The notes under the pieces were generated by a model, which did no database searches, had not been told where the DNA came from, and worked only from the letters and a program-made list of their open reading frames with translations. A program made the position numbers and the translations under genes. Positions 46,001 through 58,000 of a DNA stretch of 64,000 bases are shown here, in pieces; the stretch's first letter is position 1, and each line of letters starts with the position of its first letter. Source of the DNA: Nipponacmea schrenckii (Eukaryota; Mollusca; Gastropoda; Lottiidae); assembly GCA_030562195.1 (NCBI GenBank), contig CM060199.1:38646338-38710337 (forward strand). The letters run 5' to 3'.

Positions 46001-49000
46001 ATTTGACTTCCAGTTCTTGAAATTTCTGCTTGTATGTTAGTAATTCATTTTGAAGCTTCAACAAAGTTTGTTTCTTTTCTTCAAATTGGGGGACAAGTTT
46101 GGCGTTCTCGGCTTTAATGTGATCGTTACTCTCCATCTGTTCATGGAGTATGACTGAAAGACGTTGGACTTCGTTGTGATAGGTGACGGACTCCTGATGT
46201 TTGGTGTTCACAAACACGACCATTTGTTCGTTCTGACTCTGTAGCTCAGATATTTTCTTGCTCAGCTCTTCCTTCTCTGATAAAAGTTTGCTCATTTGAT
46301 GTTGATTATTATCGGCTGAAGAATCTTGGAGAACTGCCAACAATGTGTCATTTTTTTGCCTCAGTGCCTCGATTTCAACATCCTTGTCACGAATCAAACG
46401 TGAAAGCTGCTGTAACGCAGCCTTCTGCATATCATCGTTTGGATTATCACGTTTCTGATTCAAATCTTGATTGTCTCTTTGAAGTTTGTTCAAAGCTGTT
46501 CGCTCAGCCGCCACTATATTCATTAGGTTATGAACCTCAGTCTTTAGGGTACTGCACTCCCGCGATTTTTCATTCATGACCGCCAAAATCTGTTCTTTCT
46601 CCATTGTCAGCTTCTTCACCTCACTCTCTAGTCTCTGGACATCAACAATGTTCGGTTCACTTGACGATGTCTTTAAGGATTTGGATTCCAAAACTTTCAA
46701 AAGAGAGGAATTCTTTTTCTGCAAGTCGGAAATGATTTGATCTTTTTCTGCGATCCTTTCTTCAATTTTATGCAACTCTGCGTTCACGTTCTCAGCTTGC
46801 CTGGATTCTTCTTCAAACCCATTCATGTCCTGTGTTTCAACTTTGTACTCGATAGCTGGCAACGAAAAATCAGGAGTGTTTATCATTTCAACGGCTGCCT
46901 TCTGGTCATCGTTAAGGAAGCTGGTAGCACGGTTTAGTTTTCGATGAACTTTATCCAAATTTTCTTCTTTCTGAGTTGAATTCTGTCGTAAAACTGCAAT
47001 GAGGTTTTCTTGACTCTCAATGGTGCTTTTCTCTGCTGCAATTTCGAGCCGATGTTCTTCAGCTTTTTTGTTCAGTAGTGAAATTCCTCTTTCGTGATCA
47101 GAAATGATTGTTGCCTGCTGTTTCGTCAACGTTTCCAATTTATTGATTTTGTCTGTTGCTAGGGTGAGCTCAGTTTCAAGTTCTGTGATAACGGCTAATG
47201 TTTTGTGCTTTTCAGCCATGACATCTGAAGTCTGCTGAGCCAGTTTTTCAGATTCTTCAAGTTTCAATTTGAGATCCTCGGTAATTGCTTTCTGTTTATG
47301 GACTGATTCCTCGACGTGATGCATAGATTGTATTTGGAGTTCTTGTTCCTGAATTTTGAGTTCATGTTCTTCATTTTCCGTTTCTAACTGCGAGACTTGA
47401 TTTTGGAACGAAGTCACTTTTTCTTCTGTCTCCTTCAGAATGATTGCTATCTGCTGTTGACTATCTACAGCAGACTGCATGGTTTCCTTGGTAACATCTA
47501 ACTCTGAATTGAGGTCGTCAATTTGAGATTTCAGAACTGAAATTTCGTTCTCCTTCTGATGAACCGTTTGTGCCAGTTTCTGATGCTCTTGTTGAAGCGA
47601 ATTTTGGTCCATGTTTTTATTTTCTTCTAAATCTTTGATGTATTTGTCATAGTGTTTGACCTGATTTGCATATTTCTGCTCCAAAGCGTCCAGCTCTTTT
47701 TCAAGACGTTGTTTTTCTGAAATCATGGCGTCAAGTTGTGTTTCTAAGTCACTGGATTTGCCCAAATGTAAGTCTTCAGCTTTTTGCAGTGATTCATTTT
47801 GATTGGACATCGTCTGCAACTGTATTTTCAAATTCGAATTTTCATCTTTGAGGTCTTGATTTTGTTTGACTAATTCTTGAACCTTCACAGCATCTTCCAC
47901 ATCTTTGTCCTCAGTGTCAGCCATTTTCTTTTTCAATTCAACAACTTCTGTTTCAGCGTCAACTAACTTCATCTTGACTTCATTGTACTCAGCCTTTAGT
48001 TTTTCGAAATTTGAATCGGACTTCTGGCTGATTTGGTTGCTTTCATTGATGGATTCCAATTTTTCAATTTCTTCTTCCAAATCTTCAATCTTTTCTTCCA
48101 AATTCTGTGCTTTTTCTTTCAATTTGGAGTTGTCTGCTCTTAGTGCCTTTAGTTTTGCAGTTTTGGCTTCTGATTCTTCCGCCATCTTGTCAAGTTTGGT
48201 CTGCAACTCTTGCTTATCCATGTGCATGTCGTTAATGGCAACAGCACCATTTTGAAGTTTGACTTTCATTGCTTCTATTTCATTCTGTAATGACTTATTT
48301 TTAGAATGTGAAGTGTTTAATTCATTTGATAGTTTCTCCATGGCTTCCTCCATTTGCAAAACTTTCAAATCGTTGTCACCCTGGGATGACTGGTTCAGTT
48401 TTTCTGTTTCCAACTGCTCACTGAGATCAGCGATCATTGCTTCTTTCTGGTTCAACTCGATTGAAAGTTTCTCTGCCTTTTTGGCAAGGTTGTTTTTGAT
48501 GTTAATCAACTGAAGTTGTTCTTCTTGATGTTGTAAATCAAGTTGATCCAAGCTTGTCTCTAATTCTTCCTTTTCTTGCTGTAACTCCCTCAGTCTCTGA
48601 TCTTTTTCTTCTACAATTTGGTTCTTTCCATCTGAAAACAGACAATCCATCTTTATTTATCTTAAACTTCAACTTAATTCACTAAATAATGAACACAATT
48701 TTATGGTTTTGTTTTTCAATTTTTTCAATGTCAATTGTTGAAAGTTCTTTTTTAATAAAACTCAGGAGTTTTACATCATATTAACTGATGATGACAATGT
48801 CATTTTAATATTTTCATTCGTCTCAATATTCAGCACTGAGTATCATATAAGGCAGTCCACAACAGCTGTATTACAAAATCGGGAGTGTTCAGGAAAAAAT
48901 TGGTATGTTTGTTTAATCAATTATTTAATATCCAGCCAGACATGCCTGGTCAGCTAGATGATCATTTGACAAGACCTAGCTTTCAAATCGACCAAAAGAA

Positions 49001-52000
49001 ATGAAGGTATGTATCACATGATCACTTCAATATTCCACTAGCTCAACATGAGGCCGCCAGGGAACCTCAATCAGAGTAAATAGGTCAGTAAGTACAAATC
49101 TGGCAACTTACCGAAAGTCATTTTTTGTTCTGTTAAACTAACGTTTAATTCATCTTTCTCTTTCTCTGAACTTTTTAATTTTTCTTCCAAAATAGACTAA
49201 AATTAAACAATCAAAATATATGTTTTACTGATATCAAAATGGTGACTAAATCCCTTGATCATTTGACTCGAGGTACTGATTATACGGTCCCGCGGACTTC
49301 GAGATAAAGAGGTGTCACTGTATCAAGTAACTGTTTCAAAGCTTAGTATTTTCTTTTTTCCCCCGAATGATTCATTTCAAATCACCAGGTAACAGAAAGA
49401 ATACAAACATTTTGAGGAAATAATTTCATTATAATAGATTATTGAAAGGAAATTTAAATAATCTTAGTCTAAGGCCAAACAATCAAAAATTCACTGAATT
49501 TACATTCAGGACAGAAAGAAAATCAGAAGATATTTGTCTTCCTGTTTTAATATCAAAATTTCAAATAATCAGCCGAAGCATTTCACTTCTAGGATTCAAT
49601 CAATATAACTTACTATTTTATCAAGTAGATGGTCTCGTTCTTTTTCTAATTCTTGATTTTCATTTGCTAAATCATTGACGTGTGTATTGGTATCTTCTCT
49701 ATTTTGTTTCGGTACCTTTTAAAAAGAAATAAATATAGTATTAGTATCAACTGAAGACGTACTAGGGTAAAGAAGACATAGCCTATTATAAGGGTAACAG
49801 ATCTCACTTCAAATAGTGGTACAATATATTATAGTATATAGACTGCTCTTGGTTTTAGATACACAAGGTTTCAACAATTTACATTACCATCATCAATGTG
49901 TACAGTATACTACATAATAACCTTAGGATGACAATGTAAATTGTTGAAACCTTGTGTAACTAAAACCTGGAGCAGTATATGAGGAAGTTTTTGCAAACAA
50001 ATTATTTAAATAAGCAATACACCACAAAGTTAAAACTATTTTCCAATGCCAAATATTTTCTATTTGCAAATGCAGAGATCTTTTACTAGGAAGTTTGAGC
50101 ATTTTAGATTCCAACTATACAAGCATACAAGCAAGAGGTATTGATTGAGTATGACTGAGAAGAATTAATGAGAAAAATCTTTTTATGGCATTTAGTAAAG
50201 ATGTTGGATAAAAATAAACATATTCTTATGGATTACAATTATTTACTTTATTTGAGAGATGTTTCAACCAGCGTTCTCTGGTCTTTATCAAGCAATAAAA
50301 GACCATAAGAGATGGTATGGATTACTATATTATATTGTTTGATAAAGATCAGAGAACGCTGGTAGAAACGTAGCTCAAATAAAGTTAGTAATTGTAATCT
50401 ATTAGAATTTTTTATTTTACTGAGAAAGAGTTAGTACGATATCAGTACGGCGAGCGAAGCAAGGTAAACATCTCATTTATAATAAAATATCGTAGCCTCA
50501 CTTTATCATCATCTATCATAATATTTCTCTCTCTCCCTAAAACCAGGAGCTGGTGGCTCAGTAAAATAGACGCATGCTCGTTAACCTGAGGGTCAAGGTC
50601 GAGATGAAATTTCAGATCTTTCAACCTGGTTTCTGCTTGTCGGCTATGCAGATTGTTCAGTCGTTCGGATGGGACAATAAACTAAAATATAATTTTTAAT
50701 CTTCAAATTTGTTGCTGGAGTAGTGGGATCCTTCCCTAAAGATAAGACATATTTCTTTCCCTGGCACAGGCATATCCAAGACTACTTGTTTTATTTCCTA
50801 GGAGTAAAAGACAGAAGAGTAGACGTATCAAAGGGAAAAGACCCATACCTGAGATTTCTGAGCTTCTGACTGTTTTAACTGAGTTCGCAAATTCATCACT
50901 ACGTCTTCTAGAGCCTCTTTTTCAAGTAACCAATCAGATTTCACAATTTCAAACTGGTTAATATCATGCTGATATTGTTTAACTTGTTTCTGTAAGTCGT
51001 GAATGTCCGGTGAGGGACTGGAAGATCCTGACACGTCAAATGAATCTGGTTCATCCAGCGTATCTTCAAAACCATCATCTGGAAAAGAGTTATTGAAGGT
51101 GTTTATTGGAAGTTCTCAAGAATGGTCAATATGAATATATATTCATAAGGGAACTTACCTGGTGTCATAAAGTAACAGAATCCCATAAATTCTGGGAAAC
51201 TCACAAAACTAAGTAATTATTGAAAAAACACTTAATCATAACTAGCTGAAATATGTAAAAAAAAAAAAAGTGAACATACCTTCTAACTCTACAAGTCGTC
51301 TACGATACGATTTTAATCTTTGTTCATATAAATCTTTTTCTACTTCAAATTTCTCATTCATTTTTTCTAGGGCTTTAATTTCTTCTTGTAATTTTAGATT
51401 CTGTTCTTTCAGTTTAGCAGGATCTGATATATCTAAAAATAAATAGACGCTACTCATAGACTAATAGAATAACAGGAATCCAATAGATGATCACCATAAG
51501 GTGTATTAAATTAATCAAGTTTGGTTTTTTGACTCATGCACAATGTATGAAAGGAAGTATACTTAACCATTTAGTCTTATTCTTGAAAACTAAACTTAAC
51601 TTAAAATCATTTCAGTGTTTCAGTTATCTGATTGGTCAATCACTAAAATTGATTCTGAATTTAGTTTTATTATCCAATCAGATTACTGAATTTCCTAAAA
51701 TCTGGAATTTACCAGACTTAAGTTATCAAGAATAAGGCCCTGTGTTGTCATTGATCAACCTAGAATGGGAGACAACCTATTTACCTGCCAGAAATAGAAT
51801 ATCAGCTCCTCTGTTTAATATGATTGGGATTAGAATTGAAGTGAAATTTTGTTCATAGCACCAATTAGCTCTATACCGAACAGGATTCCTGTTTCATGCC
51901 GTCTGATGGACAATTAGATGAAGTGGGTTCAAATTTTTCTCAATGTAAGTCAGTGCCACTCCCGCTGCCAGTACTTTCAAAGTCTGTTGATTTCAAACCC

Positions 52001-55000
52001 TATAAGTAATTTTATAGATAAATACCTGACGCCATGAGGTTAAGTTTGTCTTTCTGTTGACTGAAAGATTGAAGATTTGATGCTTCTTCTTTCACGGTAC
52101 GTAACTACAATAAACAAATAACAATACTCAAATATTAAAATCTATGTCTAGCATGGAATAAATAAATAAATTAAAATGATATTATGTAAAGAAAAGGTGA
52201 AAGACAGAAAAGAGATGACAGAAAGATGAAATTCACCTTACAAAAACATTACTTCAATTGATATTAAGTATTGCCTTATCTTTTATTGAATGATTTTAAA
52301 TCAATTCTATAGAAACAGAAATGTTTTTTTTTCTACAAAAATGCTACTGATTTAGCTTAAAATTATAAAGTATAATTCCATCTTTTAAATTTTAATCAAA
52401 TACACTAAATTTTTTATTCTAAGTTTTAATAATTTCAATTAAGTAATTCTTTTATTCATAGCCTATGTCGAACATTCCAATATACAAATATCCAGGAGTG
52501 ATTGCAATAAGAGTTTGTATTAAGTACCTTCCTAGCAGCATCTGATATTCTTAAATCAAAATCACCAGTCTGAGTAAATTGTTTCAATTTAGATCTGGCT
52601 TCTTCAGGATCCATTTCAAAACTTTTATCTTTCATTTCATTCATCCAATCAAGGATATCGGACTGAAATTTGCATTTTCAAATTTGTTTGAATTCAATTC
52701 TTTTTTTTAATTACTTTTATGTAATAGGTTGATCTTCGAAATTCAAGCTAACATAAACTTTTAATTTCTAAAATTCATTCTCATTTTTGTTTTAAAAATT
52801 GATGCTTTAGAGCTTAATCATTAATCATTAATTATAAAAAAAATTAACGACAATTTGTTTTCCATATAAAGATTTTGTTAGTTTCATTCCTTCCATGCTT
52901 TCTATCTATTTTGGAAAAATTAGATTTGATTAGAATTTGGTCTGGTAATGACAAGAAGTATTTGGGAATATGAAGAATAAGAGCGTTATTCTAAATATGA
53001 GCACTCTCTGCATGACAAATGATGATTGAGAAGATTCAGAAAGAAAGATGGGTTAGTAGATGGAAAGATAAAATAATTTAACAGAGCTGTTGTTTCTATA
53101 AATGTCATGCCATATTTTTGAAACATTACAAACGTGTTTTAAAAATAAAATTTCCATTTTGTCATTAATTCATAGTCCATAGCACTCAAGACCTCAGTTT
53201 TGTCACATCTGAACGACTAGACACTTTTTCCATGTCAGTCCCTCAGACCTTCATCACTGACAAGGGAAAACTGGATTGAAAATCCAAAAGGTCACATCAA
53301 CCTTATTACTTGTTGGAATTGAAGGCAGACAATATAGAAACAACAGTCCTTGAAAAAATCAAAGAAAACAGGACATTCTGGATGCAAATTATCATTAGTT
53401 CTATAACTAGGTATCTTTTTAATGCCATCATGTAGGCCTATATACTAGAATTCTTAATACTCAAACAAAAATCATGCTTCAAGTTAATTACTATTTTAAC
53501 ATTAATTTGAAACACATGCAGTTAAAGTAAACTTATTTGTGGTCTTAATTAAGAGAAGACAACTCTTGTATAACAAATTTTGAAGCATGGTAAAAAATGT
53601 AAAGAGTTAATTGTTGTCTTAATCAAGAGAAGATAACTCTGAATAATAAATTTTAAAAGCATGCTTGAAACTTATAACATTATTTGTAGTCTATCAAGAG
53701 AAGATAACTCTGTATATAATTTAGAATGCATGCGTCAATTTAATTAGAGTTATTTGTAGTCTGAATCTATCAAGAGAAGATAACTCTGTATATAATTTAG
53801 AATGCATGCGTCAATCTAATTAGAGTTATTTGTAGTCTGAATCTATCAAGAGAAGATAACTCTGTATAAATTTGTTGTATGTTTACATGATTTGCATCAA
53901 GTTGGTCGAGTAATCTTTGTTTATATTCGTATAATGATAGTCGAACCTGAACCATTTCCACATCACCAGCTTTCTTCTCTTCTTCTAGATCTATAAAAAT
54001 AACCACAATAACATTAAGCATTATCATCTGAAACTATGCGCATCGTTCTTACCAAAGAGAAATAACAGACACAAACTTAATTGAGTCCATTAAATTACAA
54101 CACCAGACTAAATCAGTCGAATGATGTAAAGGGCCAAGGTTTTTTTCCCATCCAAAACAATCGCAGAACCTAATTGGGGTCCATTAAATTACTACGCCAG
54201 ACTCAATATGTGGAATGATGTAAAGGGTCACAATATTTTCTGGTATAAGAAAAAGGTTTGGCAAGGTCACGTCTATAAAAGGTCTCCTAATTTTCCTTGT
54301 GTCCTGATTCTGGTAACAAGGTCAGGCACGTTCTTGTATGCAAGCATTATTTTCACATTGGGAACGACACCATGTAAATTTATATCTGAAACATCCTTCA
54401 TAATACCTAACAACATTTCAAGATTAGGTTTAACATGAGAGGTAAGATATAAAAGATATGATCTTTTGGCTGTTTACTGCTTATCTCCTTCAAGGGGCCC
54501 TTACATCATATCACCTTTACACCATAACAACTAACACTACTAGGATTCCCAAACTTCTTTTTTACCCTCACACTATACTGACTATAGTGAACTAAACCAT
54601 GAACCATGATGGCCACAAAATCAAAGCAGTAATAATATTCAAACGCAACTCTCATGAAACTGAGTTCTTAGCTGCATTCGGAACCACTTTCAATATTTAC
54701 AACCGTACACACCTATTTACTGCTATATTGTCAGTGCCCCTTAATATGCTGATTTTTTTAGATTTTGTTACCTAAAGATTCTATAATCATGCACTTACCT
54801 TGAAATTTTTGTCTTAATTTTTCAAATTCTTTCTGTTGACTTTCATTTTCTGATTTAAATTTTTCCAGTTGTTGATTTAATTTCTCCATTTTATTTTTCA
54901 TTTCTTTGTTTTCTTCTTCCAACTGTAGACAGAGAAATATCAGTTGAACAACATAACATAAAATCCATCAATCTTCTTTTTTTTGTAATTTCCAAGGGAT

Positions 55001-58000
55001 CTTTAGACATTTAAACAATAAGCAAACTGAGGTCTTGGTTGAAAAAGCAGAAAGTTCATTGAGACCTTAAACCTAAACATCCCAAAATTTGATGCATAAC
55101 AATAAATTTCAATTGAATTTCTCATTAACCTGGAAGTTTCTTACCTTCTGTGATGAAGAGCTGGATTCTGTTGATTTTGAATCTTGCACTGAAAAGATGA
55201 ATGAAGAAAGATTTATAAGTTGTATCTCCATTTACCAAATAGATTGAATAAATATTAATCTTTAAATAACATTTACCGTATATTTCCGTGTATAATGCAC
55301 AGGTTTTTGCCATAAAATGGGCCCAACATAGAGGGGGGTGCCTATATCGGTTATAAATTTGGAGTATTTTTTCCCAACGAAAATGCCGCAAGTCGATGTT
55401 AAGGATCCGCCATTTTGTCTACCTTCATCGACATTCGCGGTAAGATTGATTTGTGTAAAAGATTGAATTATGATTTTAATAATGGCTCAATATGATTTTT
55501 ATCTTATAAATTAAATATTTATTGTTAAATATTTGAACAAAACTTAAAGGATTAAAGTTAATTTTTATGTTATTTGTATGGAAAATATTACGTGAAGACG
55601 AGAGGTACCAAAATTAATGATCACGGTGCAAGTATTTTGGATGGCTTTTATAGTAGGAACAATTGATTCGCGGAGGCAAGGAAGGGGTGCGCATTATACA
55701 TGCCTGCGCACTATATTCGGAAATATACGGTAGAACAATAGATATAAGTTAAACCCCTATTATGGATTTTCTACTTAATTTTCAGCAATTTTATTATACA
55801 ATAGATATAGTTACTTTAGTAACCACTATAAAAAATATAGCCTACTACTTCTCTTTAATTTAGGCAAGATTTCAATTCGACAAGTTATCAATAATAGATA
55901 TAGTAACTTTAGATAAATAAGAACACTATTATAGATATACTACTTCTCTTTAATCAAGCAATGTTTCAATTAACATACAGGAATCTTTATCAAGCAAATA
56001 GATTGTCAATTTCTGGATAAATAGAATTAGTATCCTCTTCAATTGAGCATCATGTCATTTAATAGCAATCCAACATAAAATGAATTGTCATTATAATTAT
56101 TCATACTTACATTTACATAGCCAATTGTTCACTACCAATCTGCCAAATTTGTCCTTCTGAGCCTTATTCTATGTTTGTAGACAAGCTAGACAACTTCTGT
56201 CGATGGACATCTTGAAGGGAGATAACTTCATGTTGATGAGCATCTTTCTCCTGGATCAACTGATTTTCCAATTCCTGTAAGAATTATAACTTTATAGTCA
56301 GCTTGCCTTAAAATCTGTTTTAATGCAAGGTCCTTGCCGATGGCTATGGACAACCTCTAATTGCCTTTCAGCTCTATAGCACAGCAGTTAAAACGCTAGT
56401 TCTTTATGTCTTGGCATCATTTGCTTAGATACGTTGAAAATGAGTTCTTGTGAACCTAAGTTGTTATCCTTGTAAAATATAGTTGTTCCTTTTATCAACA
56501 ATGGTAGCACAATAGCAGGGAGATTATTTAATGAACAAGCCAATGATTTTTGAAGTATCAGTGTAAAATAGTTATAACATGTGCAAATACTTTTTTAATT
56601 TTCCAAGCAATTCAATAATATCTTAGTTTTATAGATTAATCAGCTTCTAAAGAGATTCTGTTTTTTAATAATAACATCAGGTATGTTAACTAATGAATAC
56701 GTATTCAGTTAAGCCAAGTTTGAGAATATAATTCAGTTGTCCATTCTAAGAGGTAGTTTTCCTAAATCAGATATCAAATTTTTAACAGAACAACGACAAA
56801 ATTGCTAATTATAATTATCATTTAATTAAGATTATTAATATTTCCAGTCAAGGTCTGAGAAAGGTACAGTGTTCTATAATTTCAAACTGTTATGTGCCTC
56901 TATAATATATACATCCACTAGCTTGTTTATTACCAGCCAATATTGATTCAAAAGTTCAGAACCTGATTGATAAAGTTTATGACTAGGTAATCAAGACTAC
57001 AATATTTGTTTTGAACAACAGGTGTTAGTTATTTACTCTAGACCGGCGAGATATCAAATTTATTTGATGATAAACCATAATCAACCAATGACTAGCCGGA
57101 TATTGTGAAATTTCTCTTAGATCTTACACAATGACCTGCCTTATCTTCATGACTCATGGAAATTCACCATATTGAGAAATAAAATGACAGGGAGTTTTAC
57201 ACCTTACTGTGTCTCCATTGGGTCAATAAAATAAAAGAGAACTTTATGCCTTACTTTTCTAAACCTTTTTGGGCTAATTAAAGAGCTCCAGTCAGACATG
57301 ATCGGCAAATACAACCAAATCAACAGTCTAAGGTTCCAATCAGATTTGACCGGTAAAACAACCAAATCAACCGCTAGAGATTGTAAATTTCATAACTTAC
57401 ACAATGACCTGGGCTTTATTTCAGCAACGGTCATGAGAAATCACAGTGTCTAGAATCATCAAATGACGTGAGTAATTATACAACCAAATAACTTGTCTAA
57501 TTCCAGTCAATAATAAAAGAGAACCTATTATGCCTATGACTTTTCAAACTACTTTGTTGAAAACAGGTTAATTAACTCTAGAGCTCCAGTCAGACATGAT
57601 CTGGAAATACAACCAAATCAACAGTCTAGGGCTTCTAGTCAGACATGACTGGTAATACTTCAACCAAATCAACCTATTAGAATCTATAAAATGACAGTGA
57701 TACATTACTCTGTCAACATGGGTCAAACAAAATAAAAGGGCTTTAGTCAGACATGACTGGTCAATAGAGCTAAATCAACAGGTCTAGAGCTCCAGTCAGA
57801 CATGACTGGTAAGTACAACCAAATCAACAGACTAGAGTTCCAGTCAAACATGACATGAACATACCCAATGGCCTAGAGCTCTCGTCAGACATGACTGGTA
57901 AATACAGTCAAATCAACAGTTAAGAGCTCCAGTCAAACATGACTGGTAAATACAATTAAATCAACAGTCTAGGGCTCTCGTCAGTCATGACTGGTAAATA

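Noticed and set aside
45662..48513. Plus-strand open frames inside the TRIP11 large exon
   Set aside because: Shadows of the minus-strand coiled-coil exon; codon use in the opposite frame explains them.
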